Shown here in pieces: positions 22,650 through 31,116 of a stretch of 64,000 bases of DNA (within the stretch, counting starts at the first letter, position 1; every line of letters begins with the position of its first letter). The stretch comes from Streptomyces sp. ALI-76-A (lineage in GTDB: Bacteria; Actinomycetota; Actinomycetes; Streptomycetales; Streptomycetaceae): NCBI RefSeq assembly GCF_030287445.1, contig NZ_JASVWB010000002.1, forward strand, positions 2,542,001-2,606,000. The letters run 5' to 3'. The position numbers and the translations under genes were made by a program. The notes below the pieces were generated by a model. The model was not told the DNA's origin, did not search any database, and saw only the letters and a program-made list of their open reading frames with translations.

Positions 22650-22752
22650 GGTTCCTCCGGTCCGTCGGGGATGGGCGATCCGTCGCCGGACCGCTGCTCA
22701 GACCCCGGTTTATCACGGTGCGCGCGCCGGAGGACGGCCCTACCCTCACGGC

Positions 22753-23799
22753 ATGAGGACACCGACGTATCCCCCCAAGCCCTCGCCGGGCGACCGTGTA
22801 GCCGTCGTCTCGCCCTCCGCCGGCCTCCCCGGCGTCTTCCCCCTCCCCTACGAACTGGGCCTGGAGCGGCTGCGCACGGAGTACGGGCTGGAACCGGTCG
22901 AGTATCCGACGACCCGGAAGCCGGGCGCGACGCCCCAGGAGCGGGCCGACGACCTGCACGCTGCCTTCGCCGACCCGGACATCAAGGCGGTCGTCGCGTC
23001 GATCGGCGGCGACGACCAGATCACCGTGCTGCCTTTCCTGGACCGGGAGTTGATCCGCGCCTGTCCCAAGCCGTTCTTCGGGCTGAGCGACAACACGAAC
23101 CTGCTCGCCTACCTGCACACCACCGGAATCGTCGGCTTCTACGGGGGTTCCGTGATGTGCGAGCTGGGCCGGCCCGGCGCCATGCATCCGCAGACCGCCG
23201 AGGCCCTGCGGGCGGCACTGTTCACCTCGGGCGCGTACGACCTGCGGCCCGCCGAACGCTGGAACGACGTCGACCGCGACTGGGCGGACCCCACCACCTT
23301 CGACAGGGAGCCGCAGACCCGCCCGGGCACCGGGTGGACCTGGCTGAACGCCGACCGGGTGGTCGAAGGCCGCAGTTGGGGCGGCTGCCTGGAGATCGTC
23401 GGACGGCTGCTGACGGCCGACCGGGAGGTCTCGCACGATCTGACGGTGTACGACGGCGCAGTGCTGTTCCTGGAGACCTCTGAGGAACTGCCGAGCGGCG
23501 AGGAGGTGTTCCGCACCCTGCGCACCATGGGTGAGCGCGGCCTTCTCCAGCGTTTCTCCGCCCTGCTGATGGGCCGTCCGAAGACCTGGTCGTTCGAGCG
23601 CCCCAACAGCCCCGAGGAGGCCGTACGGTACGCCGCCGGCCAGCGCGAGGCCGTGCTGCGCGCCACGCGCGCGTACGCCCCCGACATGACGATCGTCTTC
23701 GACGTGGACCTCGGGCACACCGATCCGCAACTCGTCATCCCCTACGGCGGCACCGTGCGCGTCGACGGGCCCGCCCGGCGCATCACCGTCACCTACTGA
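22753..23799 (+). CDS. S66 family peptidase (LD-carboxypeptidase / MccF-like)
   Basis: A 348-residue serine peptidase of family S66, which includes murein LD-carboxypeptidases and MccF, which cleaves microcin C. The nucleophile region reads GLSDNTNLLAYL (about 113-124), the start is typical (PSPGDRVAVVSPSAGLPGVF), ASIGGDDQITVLPFLD precedes it, and the C-terminal Glu/His parts are present. Family S66A recycles peptidoglycan tetrapeptides; the longer MccF-like group, which this resembles, may act on antibiotic conjugates. TACCCT six bases before the ATG suggests a leaderless mRNA. It is divergent from aroQ. Confidence 0.85.
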   Translation: MRTPTYPPKPSPGDRVAVVSPSAGLPGVFPLPYELGLERLRTEYGLEPVEYPTTRKPGATPQERADDLHAAFADPDIKAVVASIGGDDQITVLPFLDRELIRACPKPFFGLSDNTNLLAYLHTTGIVGFYGGSVMCELGRPGAMHPQTAEALRAALFTSGAYDLRPAERWNDVDRDWADPTTFDREPQTRPGTGWTWLNADRVVEGRSWGGCLEIVGRLLTADREVSHDLTVYDGAVLFLETSEELPSGEEVFRTLRTMGERGLLQRFSALLMGRPKTWSFERPNSPEEAVRYAAGQREAVLRATRAYAPDMTIVFDVDLGHTDPQLVIPYGGTVRVDGPARRITVTY

Positions 23800-23858
23800 C
23801 CCGGACCACACCCCGCGCGCCCCCGTAACCCCCGGTCACCGTGGGTAGTTGACGCGGC

Positions 23859-25163
23859 ATGCATGACGTACGCACCGTAAGGGCGCCCTCCATGCCGCGC
23901 CTCGCGGCCGCCTCGCTCGCCGGGACGGCCATCGAGTTCTACGACTTCTTCGTCTACGGGACGGCGGCGGCGCTGGTCCTGGGGCCGCTGTTCTTCCCCA
24001 CGTTCTCGCCGCTCGCGGGCACGCTGGCCGCCTTCGGGACCTTCGCCGTCGGGTTCGTCGCACGGCCCTTGGGTTCGGTCCTGTTCGGGCACATCGGGGA
24101 CCGGCACGGGCGCCGGCCGGTCATGGTCGCCTCGCTGCTGCTGACCGGCGCCGCCACGGTCGCGGTCGGCTGCGTCCCGGCGTACCACACGATCGGTGTG
24201 GCCGCTCCGGTGCTGCTCCTGGTGCTGCGCTTCCTGCAGGGCCTGGGGCTCGGTGGGGAGTGGGGCGGGGCCGTGCTGCTGACCGCGGAGCACGCGCCCG
24301 CCGAACGGCGGGGTCTGTGGGCGAGCTTTCCGCAGGTGGGGCCCGCGCTGGGCTTCCTGCTCGCCAACGGAGTGGTGCTGGCCCTGTCGGCGACCCTGTC
24401 CACGGCGCAGTTCACCCAGTGGGGCTGGCGGGTGCCGCTCTGGGCGGCCGGTGTACTGGCCGTGGCGGGGTTGTGGCTGCGCTCCTCGCTCGTCGAGAGC
24501 CCCAGTTTCCTCCGCCTCGACGACCACGCGCGCGTGCCGCTCGTCGACGTGGCGCGCGACCACTGGCGGCTCGTCCTGCTGACAGCCGGGGCACTCGCCG
24601 TCGGATACGCGATCTTCTACGCCGTCACGACCTGGTCCCTCGCCTACGCGACGGAACGGCTCGGCGTGAGCCGTACCGTCATGCTGACCTGCATCATGGC
24701 CGCCGTCCTGGTGAAGGGCTCGCTCACGCCGGTGGCCGCGCTGCTCGGCGACCGGTACGGGCGGCGGCCTCTGTGCCTGGCCGGATGCGCGGCAGCCGCC
24801 GTGTGGATGTTCCCGATGGTCGCGCTGCTCTCGACGGGAGCGCCACTGCTGATGTTCCTCGGCTTCCTGGGCGCCATGCTCGCGTTCATCACGATGTTCG
24901 CCGTCATCGCCGCGTATCTGCCGGAGTTGTACGAGCCCCGGGTGCGCTGCACGGGCGCCGCGGTCGGCTACAACCTCGGCGGGGTCCTCGGAGGCGCGCT
25001 CACCCCGATCGCGGCGACCTCGCTCGCCGAGCAGGGCGGCCGGGTGCCATGGGGGGTGGGGGCGTATCTGACGGGCATCGCACTGCTGAGCCTGGGGTGC
25101 TTCGCGTTGCTGCCGGAGACGCGGCCCGTGCCGGTGGTGGTGGCGAAGCCCGCCACCGGGTGA
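23859..25163 (+). CDS. MFS transporter, metabolite:H+ symporter (MHS/ShiA-ProP) type
   Basis: A 434-residue inner-membrane carrier with twelve predicted helices. The MHS signature is clear: GTAIEFYDFFVYG (about 20-32), RPLGSVLFGHIGDRHGRRPVM (loop 2-3), RFLQGLGLGGEWGGAVLL and the second GDRYGRRP loop. Family substrates are dicarboxylates, shikimate, proline/betaine or alpha-ketoglutarate; the sequence does not tell which. A 28-base LacI-type inverted repeat starts 8 bases after its stop. Confidence 0.88.
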   Translation: MHDVRTVRAPSMPRLAAASLAGTAIEFYDFFVYGTAAALVLGPLFFPTFSPLAGTLAAFGTFAVGFVARPLGSVLFGHIGDRHGRRPVMVASLLLTGAATVAVGCVPAYHTIGVAAPVLLLVLRFLQGLGLGGEWGGAVLLTAEHAPAERRGLWASFPQVGPALGFLLANGVVLALSATLSTAQFTQWGWRVPLWAAGVLAVAGLWLRSSLVESPSFLRLDDHARVPLVDVARDHWRLVLLTAGALAVGYAIFYAVTTWSLAYATERLGVSRTVMLTCIMAAVLVKGSLTPVAALLGDRYGRRPLCLAGCAAAAVWMFPMVALLSTGAPLLMFLGFLGAMLAFITMFAVIAAYLPELYEPRVRCTGAAVGYNLGGVLGGALTPIAATSLAEQGGRVPWGVGAYLTGIALLSLGCFALLPETRPVPVVVAKPATG

Positions 25164-25171
25164 GCCTGGGA

Positions 25172-25199
25172 ACGTAAGCGCTTGCGCGAGCGTTTACGT
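25172..25199. promoter_or_regulatory. 28-base inverted repeat: LacI-type site or bidirectional terminator
   Basis: It is identical at 26 of 28 positions to the site before the LacI gene (11818). It can also fold as a 14-base-pair hairpin with two G-T wobbles. It fills the 39-base gap between the convergent MFS and Ca/H antiporter genes, so a terminator role is at least as likely here as an operator role. Confidence 0.6.
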
Positions 25200-25202
25200 C
25201 CG

Positions 25203-26303
25203 TCAGGGATTGATCGCCAGCTCCAGATAGGCCGCGAACAGCACCAGGTGCACGCCGCCCTGGAGCGGTGTGGCCCGGCCGGGCACCACGGTCAGGGAGC
25301 TCACCGCCACGGTCAGGGCCAGCAGCACCATATGGGTGGCGCCGAGGCCGAGGACGAGCGGACCGGAGAGCCAGACGGATGCCAGGGCGACCGCGGGGAT
25401 GGTCAGGCCGATGCTGGCCATCGCCGAGCCGAGCGCGAGGTTGAGGCTGGTCTGCACCCGGTCGCGGCGGGCGGAGCGCAGTGCGGCGATGGTCTCGGGC
25501 AGCAGCACCAGCAGCGCGATGACCACGCCGACGACGGCGTGGGGCAGGTCGGCGGCCTCCACGCCGGACTCGATGGTCGGCGACACGCCCTTGGCCAGGC
25601 CGACCACCCCGATGAGGGCCAGACCGAGCAGGGAGAGGCTCAGGCCGGCTGCGCGGGCGGACGGTGCGCCGGCGTGGTCGTCGACGGTGATCACCTGCCC
25701 CTGGCGGGTGATCGGCAGGAAGTAGTCGCGGTGCCTCACGGTCTGGGTCGCCACGAACAGGCCGTACAGGACCAGCGAGGAGAGTGCGGCGAAGGTCAGC
25801 TGGACGCCGGAGAACTCCGGGCCCGGTTTGCTGGTGGTGAACGTCGGCAGCACCAGGCTGAGGGTGGCCAGAGTGGCGACGGTCGCGAGGGCGGCGCCGG
25901 TGCCCTCGGGGTTGAAGACCGCCGTGCCGTGGCGCAGCGAGGCGACGAGCAGACTGATCCCGACGATACCGTTGCAGGTGATCATCACGGCTGCGAAGAC
26001 CGTGTCCCTGGCCAGCGTCGAACTCTTGTCGCCGCCGTCCGCCATCAGGGTGACGATCAGGGCGACCTCGATGATCGTGACGGCTACGGCGAGAACGAGG
26101 GAGCCGAAGGGTTCGCCGACCCGGTGGGCGACCACTTCGGCGTGGTGCACGGCGGCCAGGACTGATCCCGCCAGGACCAGCGTCACCAGCGCCACGACCG
26201 CGCCGGGCAGGTCCCGTCCCCAGGTCAGGACCAGGAGGACGACCGCGAGGGCCGGCACCACGGACGTCCACCGCGTCGTGAGCGACCTGAGCCGAGCGAT
26301 CAT
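25203..26303 (-). CDS. Calcium/proton antiporter (ChaA/CaCA type)
   Basis: A 366-residue membrane protein with about eleven helices and two alpha-repeat motifs typical of cation/Ca antiporters: LTLVLAGSVLAAVHHAEVVAHRVGEPFGSL (first, about 37-66, with the acidic GEPFGSL motif) and ALGSAMASIGLTIPAVALAS (second, about 290). A VVIALLVLLPETIAALRSARRD segment precedes the second repeat. It exports Ca (or Na/K) in exchange for protons. It converges with the MFS gene and has no obvious operon partner. Confidence 0.87.
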   Translation of the reverse strand: MIARLRSLTTRWTSVVPALAVVLLVLTWGRDLPGAVVALVTLVLAGSVLAAVHHAEVVAHRVGEPFGSLVLAVAVTIIEVALIVTLMADGGDKSSTLARDTVFAAVMITCNGIVGISLLVASLRHGTAVFNPEGTGAALATVATLATLSLVLPTFTTSKPGPEFSGVQLTFAALSSLVLYGLFVATQTVRHRDYFLPITRQGQVITVDDHAGAPSARAAGLSLSLLGLALIGVVGLAKGVSPTIESGVEAADLPHAVVGVVIALLVLLPETIAALRSARRDRVQTSLNLALGSAMASIGLTIPAVALASVWLSGPLVLGLGATHMVLLALTVAVSSLTVVPGRATPLQGGVHLVLFAAYLELAINP

Positions 26304-26369
26304 GCAGTGATCGTCGCAGAGGCGAACGGGCCTCGCATGTTTCAGCAGCGGGGCCCGTTCACGCGGGCG

Positions 26370-26672
26370 CTACTTGAGTTCGTCGGTCCGCAGCAGGTCG
26401 CAGTTGGTGTACACGCGCTCGCCCACGCACAGCGCGCCCAGGCGCTCGGCCATCCGGGTCGTCTCGGGATCATCGCTGTTGCGCATGGCCTCCTCGTACG
26501 ACTCGAACTCGAGCAGGGCCAGATGGCGGCGAGGGTTGTCGCGGTCCTGCAGGAGCGTGCGGTGGGTCGGACCACCTTCCCTGCCCGCGTTGCGCTGCCC
26601 CATCTCCCGCATCAACTGCTCCATCTCCTCCAGGCGCTCGGTCTCGAAGTCGATGATCTGCACGAACTTCAT
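26370..26672 (-). CDS. Small dimeric alpha-beta barrel-like protein
   Basis: A 100-residue cytoplasmic protein (MKFVQIIDFETERLEEMEQL). Its alternating beta-alpha pattern and the RHLALLEFESYEEAMRNSDDPET segment resemble the antibiotic-biosynthesis-monooxygenase / stress barrel fold, but I see no cofactor site. ATG 26672 is fixed by GGAGG seven bases upstream. It lies downstream of terC but is separated by a terminator and by a perfect 22-base palindrome, so it is probably transcribed on its own. Confidence 0.75.
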   Translation of the reverse strand: MKFVQIIDFETERLEEMEQLMREMGQRNAGREGGPTHRTLLQDRDNPRRHLALLEFESYEEAMRNSDDPETTRMAERLGALCVGERVYTNCDLLRTDELK

Positions 26673-26693
26673 GAATGCCTCCACGCGGCCAGG

Positions 26694-26715
26694 GTGTTCC
26701 CCGGCCGGGGAACAC
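26694..26715. promoter_or_regulatory. Perfect 22-base palindrome before the small barrel protein gene
   Basis: GTGTTCCCC and GGGGAACAC are separated by GGCC, itself self-complementary. It lies 21 bases upstream of the ATG at 26672, where an operator or promoter would be. A terminator role is less likely because the terC terminator is already upstream. Confidence 0.6.
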
Positions 26716-26736
26716 GCACTGGGAACCACGCAAACA

Positions 26737-26777
26737 CCGGGAGCGGTGGTCGGCAATTCGCCGCTCACCGCTCCCGG
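26737..26777 (-). terminator. Terminator of terC
   Basis: Perfect 12-base arms (CCGGGAGCGGTG and CACCGCTCCCGG) with a 17-base loop lie 27 bases past the terC stop. There is no T-run. Confidence 0.75.
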
Positions 26778-26804
26778 CTATGGTCGTTCCTACGTCTGCC
26801 GCCG

Positions 26805-27806
26805 TCAGGCCTCGACGCTGTCCTTGGACGCGCCGTCGCTCTGCGCCTGCGCCGCGTCGGCCGCCGCCTGCTTCTTGGACGCCCTCAGGCTGGTCAGCGT
26901 GGTGATGATCAGCACGGAGCAGATCACGCCGAGGGAGACCGGGATGCTGATCTCCGGGACGTGCACCCCGGACTCGTGCAGCGCGTGCAGGACCAGCTTG
27001 ACGCCGATGAAGCCCAGGATGATCGACAGGCCGTAGCTGAGGTGGACCAGCTTCCGGAGCAGACCGCCGATGAGGAAGTACAGCTGCCGCAGGCCCATCA
27101 GCGCGAACGCGTTGGCCGTGAAGACGATGTACGGGTCCTGGGTGAGACCGAAGATCGCGGGGATCGAGTCGAGCGCGAAGAGCACGTCCGTGGAGCCGAT
27201 CGCGAGCATCACGACCAGCATCGGGGTCATGACCCGCTTGCCGTTCTCCCGGATCCACAGCTTGGTGCCGTGGTAGCGGTCGGCCACGCCGAAGCGACGT
27301 TCGGCCGCCTTGAGCAGCTTGTTCTCCTCGAACTCCTCGTCCTCCTGGTCCGCCCGGGCCTCCTGGATGAGCTTCCAGGCGGTCCAGATCAGGAAGGCAC
27401 CGAAGAGGTAGAAGACCCACGAGAAGCTGGCGAGGATGGCGGCACCCGCGGCGATGAAGATCGCCCGCAGGACCAGGGCTATGAGCACGCCCACGAGGAG
27501 CACGCGCTGCTGGTACTGCGAGGGCACCGAGAACTTCGCCATGATCAGGACGAAGACGAACAGGTTGTCGACGCTCAGCGACTTCTCGGTGATGAAGCCG
27601 GCGAAGAACTCACCGGCGGGCTGTCCGCCGCCGAAGAGCAGCAGACCGAGGCCGAAGAGACCGGCCAGGACGATCCAGACGACGGTCCAGATACCGGCTT
27701 CCTTGATGGACACGTCGTGCGGCTTGCGGCCGATGAAGAAATCGATGGCGATGAGGGCGGCGAGGCCCACGATCGTCAGGACCCACAGGGTCGGGGAAAC
27801 ATCCAC
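26805..27806 (-). CDS. TerC family integral membrane protein (metal export / tellurium resistance)
   Basis: A 333-residue protein with about eight to nine membrane helices. The TerC signature is plain: FITEKSLSVDNLFVFVLIMA (about 69-88) and SIPAIFGLTQDPYIVFTANAFA (about 220-240) with acidic residues inside the membrane. The TerC/Alx family exports Mn and works with Ter proteins in metal and oxidative stress. GTG 27806 is fixed by GGAGG four bases upstream. That site is covered by a 10-base complementary segment in a riboswitch-like leader, so translation is probably switched by Mn. Confidence 0.93.
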   Translation of the reverse strand: MDVSPTLWVLTIVGLAALIAIDFFIGRKPHDVSIKEAGIWTVVWIVLAGLFGLGLLLFGGGQPAGEFFAGFITEKSLSVDNLFVFVLIMAKFSVPSQYQQRVLLVGVLIALVLRAIFIAAGAAILASFSWVFYLFGAFLIWTAWKLIQEARADQEDEEFEENKLLKAAERRFGVADRYHGTKLWIRENGKRVMTPMLVVMLAIGSTDVLFALDSIPAIFGLTQDPYIVFTANAFALMGLRQLYFLIGGLLRKLVHLSYGLSIILGFIGVKLVLHALHESGVHVPEISIPVSLGVICSVLIITTLTSLRASKKQAAADAAQAQSDGASKDSVEA

Positions 27807-27960
27807 TGCGCCTCCGGCAGTACGTAACGGCAAGTAACCAGCGTCGTCGCGCTGCCGGAGGTCTCTTCCACCCAGGATGGGCCGACGCCCCGGGATCCGG
27901 TCGGATCCGTATTGACGGGTACGCCGCAGTCGACAGGGAGTACTCCCCTCCGTGGGGAAA
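27807..27960 (-). promoter_or_regulatory. Candidate yybP-ykoY (Mn2+) riboswitch in the terC leader
   Basis: Minus strand: the L1 signature GGGGAGTA lies at 27948-27941 and the partner loop CGTCAATACG at 27917-27908, in the order and distance typical of yybP-ykoY aptamers. CCTCCGGCAG (27861-27852) then pairs perfectly with CTGCCGGAGG (27820-27811), which contains the terC Shine-Dalgarno. This gives a ready OFF/ON switch at translation. TerC genes are known targets of this riboswitch class. The exact upstream boundary is uncertain. Confidence 0.7.
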
Positions 27961-28031
27961 ACAGTACCCAATCACCAAGGAAAGGTAAAGCGATTGGCAA
28001 AATAAGAGTCAAAATCGCTGGTCAGAGGATT

Positions 28032-30260
28032 TTACGTGCGCTTGGTGCGAGCCTGAGCGACCGCGGCCAACACCTGCTGGAGCACCTGGCTGCCGGGCGG
28101 TACGAGGGCGGGTTCGTACGTCCAGGCGTGTCCGACCCAGGGGTCGGCGAGGTGGTCGTCGGGCACCGGCGTGAGGCGCATCAGTGAGCGCCACAGCGGG
28201 TCCAGCAACGGGCCGTACCCGGCGGCCTCCTCACGGTCCGCGATCATCATCAGGTGGACGCCGACGGCCGGGCCCTCGTCCGCGAGGTAGCGCAGCTGGT
28301 TCACGGCACGGTCGTCGAAGCCGTGCGGGAAGTCGTTGACGATCAGCAACTGCTCGGCGGTGTCGAGGCCGGGCGGAAGCGCGTCGGCCACGCCGCCACG
28401 TACCGCCATCTGCACCAGGTCGACCCGCTCGGTCAGCCGGGCCAGGACGTCCGCCACACCGGCCGCCCCGATCCCGGGTGGCCTCGCGAGGGCACCGGAC
28501 TGCACCAGGGGGACGAGCGCCTGCGCGCCCGAACCCGCGGGGTCGATGACATGCACGGTGAACTCGCCCGCGGGGTAGACCGCGAGCAGCCGGGCCGCGT
28601 GGGCCACCGCCGTCTCCATGGCGAGGCGCCGCACGTCGTGGGAGTCGGCGAACGAGCCGTCGAGCGATCCGTCGGCGCCGCTGTCGATCCACAGGCCGCG
28701 CTCCAGCGGCAGCCGGACCAGCATCGGTATGCGCAGGTCGGTCGCCTCGGGGAGGTGCAGGTCACCCAGGCGCAGGGCCATCGGGATCTCCATCGGCACG
28801 CGATAGGCGTGCCACACGGGGTTGTCCCAGCGTGCGTAGGACGGCGGCAGCGCGGGCTCGATGACCTGGGCCTCGGCGGTGAGCTGGGCGAGGTCCCGGT
28901 CCAGGGCGGCCCTGGCCTGGTCGACGAGTTGGGCGTGCTTGGCGCGGGCCGCCTCGCGTGCGGCTTCGCCCTGGCCGCCGATGCGGCTGCGCGGGTCGGA
29001 CAGGACCTGGTCGAGCTCCTTCTCCATACGGGAGTCGGCGAAGTCGACGGCGCTGCGGTACGCGGCCGTGGCGCGGGCCAGGTCCTCGAACATGCCCCAC
29101 ACCTGGTTGTAGAGCCGCTCGTCCATCGTCCAGCCGGTCGCGTCTCCGGCGACCGGCGGCGCGGGCTGCCGGGGCGCCGGGGGCGGTGGCGGGGTCGAGC
29201 TCTGCCGACGACGCGGATGGCTGTAGTCGATCGGGCCGCCTGTGGCGGACCCGGCAGACCCGGTGACGGCGGAGGGGGCGACAGGCTCGGGTCCTTGCGG
29301 GGACCCGGGCTGTGGTGCCGCGGGTGCCGGGCTGCCGGGCGAGCCGTGCGGGAAGGCGGGTTGGACGGGCACGCCAGGGGACGAGGTGCCGTGCGGGTGG
29401 CCGTACGGAGAGGCGGGCTGTGCGGGTGGGCCCGCCGTCGGGGTGATCTGCGGATCGTACGGAGAGACAGGCGGCGTGGCTGCACCCGTGGGTGCGACCT
29501 GCGGACCGTACGGAGAGGCGGGCTGCTGGGGTCCGCCGGCGGGCGGGGACGGGTACGGGTACGGGGACATCGGCGGCTGGGGTGGTACGGGGCCCGGGGT
29601 GCCCTGGGGGACCGGCCCGGCCTGGTCGGCGCCGGGTGTCGATGCCGCCGTCTGGCGGGAGCGGTCGGCGTCCGCCGGGCGCGGCGGCGCGGGGACCGAA
29701 CGGGCCAGGCCCTGCGCGATCGCGTCGTCGACACCGCGGGCGAGCTGGTGGGCCTGGGGCAGCCCCTGGTCGGCGAGGAGCTCGGCGAGACCCCCCGCGT
29801 ATCCCTGGCCGACGGCCCGCACCTTCCAGGCGCCCTGCCGTCGGTAGAGCTCCAGGGCGACGACGGCCGACTCGGCGTCCAGACCCGTGATGGTGTAGCT
29901 GGCGATCTCGGTGCCGTCGAGGCCGGTGACCGCCACGAAGGGGGCGGCCACGGCGCCGAAGCGGACGGGGCCGCCGGTGCCCGGTGCGGGCAGGGCGAGC
30001 AGCACGCTGACCCGGTGCACGGCCTCGGACAGGGCACCGAGGTCGACCGCGAGGCGATGGTCGGCGGCTGCCTGGCGGGACACCTCCAGGCCCGGCAGGG
30101 TGGGGGTGCCCGGGTGGGCGACCCACTCCGCGCCGCGCACCGTGCCCTGCTCGTCGCCGGTCGTGGCCACCGCCACGACCGGCGTGCCGGCCGAGGCCCG
30201 GATCTCCAGACGGACCTGGGAGATCGGGTGGTTCTGTCCCCGCACCAGCTCGGCCGTCAT
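28032..30260 (-). CDS. TerD domain protein fused to an FtsK/HerA-like degenerate ATPase domain
   Basis: A 742-residue cytoplasmic protein. Residues about 1-175 form a TerD Ca-binding beta-sandwich (LVRGQNHPISQVRLEIRAS, FVAVTGLDGTEIASYTITGL, ALELYRRQGAWKVRAVGQGY). A Pro/Ser/Gly/Tyr-rich linker with SPYGP-type repeats runs from about 180 to 375. The C-terminal 365 residues start with a helical segment and end in a P-loop-like ATPase fold: a Walker B-like EQLLIVNDF, and GVHLMMIAD as in FtsK/HerA, but the Walker A position reads SGADGS, so ATP hydrolysis is doubtful. It lies 51 bases after terD and probably shares its damage-type promoter. Confidence 0.85.
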   Translation of the reverse strand: MTAELVRGQNHPISQVRLEIRASAGTPVVAVATTGDEQGTVRGAEWVAHPGTPTLPGLEVSRQAAADHRLAVDLGALSEAVHRVSVLLALPAPGTGGPVRFGAVAAPFVAVTGLDGTEIASYTITGLDAESAVVALELYRRQGAWKVRAVGQGYAGGLAELLADQGLPQAHQLARGVDDAIAQGLARSVPAPPRPADADRSRQTAASTPGADQAGPVPQGTPGPVPPQPPMSPYPYPSPPAGGPQQPASPYGPQVAPTGAATPPVSPYDPQITPTAGPPAQPASPYGHPHGTSSPGVPVQPAFPHGSPGSPAPAAPQPGSPQGPEPVAPSAVTGSAGSATGGPIDYSHPRRRQSSTPPPPPAPRQPAPPVAGDATGWTMDERLYNQVWGMFEDLARATAAYRSAVDFADSRMEKELDQVLSDPRSRIGGQGEAAREAARAKHAQLVDQARAALDRDLAQLTAEAQVIEPALPPSYARWDNPVWHAYRVPMEIPMALRLGDLHLPEATDLRIPMLVRLPLERGLWIDSGADGSLDGSFADSHDVRRLAMETAVAHAARLLAVYPAGEFTVHVIDPAGSGAQALVPLVQSGALARPPGIGAAGVADVLARLTERVDLVQMAVRGGVADALPPGLDTAEQLLIVNDFPHGFDDRAVNQLRYLADEGPAVGVHLMMIADREEAAGYGPLLDPLWRSLMRLTPVPDDHLADPWVGHAWTYEPALVPPGSQVLQQVLAAVAQARTKRT

Positions 30261-30311
30261 CTGCTTCGCCCCCCTGTGTGTCGCTGTGTCCTGCCGGTCG
30301 CCGCTCGCGGC

Positions 30312-30920
30312 CTACAGGTGCGGCAGGATCGCCGGCATCAGGTCCTGGAAGGTGCGGCCGTTGGCGGGCGTGCCGAGGGCCGTCATGGTCCAGCCCGGAC
30401 CCGTGCGGTGCACCTTGGCCATGATCTGGGCCGTGTAGGCGCCACCGCCGGCGAGCGTGTAGCGGGCGAGCTCCTGGCCGTTGGTCTCGTCGACCAGACG
30501 GCAGAACGCGTTCTGCACCTCTTGGAAGGTCTGTCCCGTGAACGAGTTCACGGTGAAGACGATCTGGTCGATGTGAACCGGAACGCGCGCCAGGTCGACG
30601 AGGATCGCCTCGTCGTCGCCCCCCTGGCCGACTCCGCCGACCAGGTTGTCGCCGGTGTGCCGCACCGAGCCGTCGTCGCTCACCAGGTGCCGGAAGAAGA
30701 CGACGTCCAGCGGCTGCTTGTCCGCGAACAGGACGGCCGAGGCGTCGAGGTCGATCTCCCGGGTGCGGGAGCCGAAGAGGCCGCGCCGGGGAGCCGCCTG
30801 CCAGCCGAGGCCCATGCGTACCGCGGTGAGGCTGCCCCCGTCGTTCTTCTGCAGGCTGATGGCCTGACCCTTGGTCAGATTGACGCTGCCACTGGGCGCG
30901 CCGCCCTTGGATACGTCCAC
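30312..30920 (-). CDS. terD: TerD family tellurium resistance / stress protein
   Basis: A 202-residue TerD-fold protein. It begins VNLTKGQAISLQKNDGG and carries the Ca-binding loops (DDEAILVDLARVP and NSFTGQTFQEVQNAFCRLVDE). TerD proteins bind calcium and help cells survive tellurite, oxidative and phage or DNA stress. Start GTG 30920 (or 30923) follows GAGAGGGGA. It is the first gene of a two-gene unit with the TerD-ATPase fusion and has a DNA-damage-type promoter 60 bases upstream. Confidence 0.92.
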   Translation of the reverse strand: MDVSKGGAPSGSVNLTKGQAISLQKNDGGSLTAVRMGLGWQAAPRRGLFGSRTREIDLDASAVLFADKQPLDVVFFRHLVSDDGSVRHTGDNLVGGVGQGGDDEAILVDLARVPVHIDQIVFTVNSFTGQTFQEVQNAFCRLVDETNGQELARYTLAGGGAYTAQIMAKVHRTGPGWTMTALGTPANGRTFQDLMPAILPHL

Positions 30921-30978
30921 CACGCGCTGGTCCCCTCTCGTGATTCCCCTGCTGCCGCGGGATCCGCGGATGACCCGA

Positions 30979-31001
30979 ACCCTACGCAGGGGCACTGACA
31001 G
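30979..31001 (-). promoter_or_regulatory. DNA-damage (PafBC / RecA-NDp type) promoter of terD
   Basis: Minus strand: CTGTCAGTG, eight bases (CCCCTGCG), TAGGGT, matching tTGTCRgtg-N8-TAnnnT apart from the first base. The expected start of transcription is about 50 bases before the terD GTG. Confidence 0.75.
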
Positions 31002-31079
31002 TGACGCACCCCCGTCCGCACTTTGTGTCGGTCTTGCAACACAGCGCGTACGCGCCGCGGGCGGGACGACCTCCCGGAA

Positions 31080-31101
31080 CGCCGGTCGGGTACGGCCGGC
31101 G
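31080..31101 (-). terminator. Possible hairpin after uvrB
   Basis: Arms CGCCGG and CCGGCG with a 10-base loop, 16 bases beyond the uvrB stop. The stem is short and lacks a T-run, so the call is weak. Confidence 0.35.
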
Positions 31102-31116
31102 TGCCGGGCGGGACGG

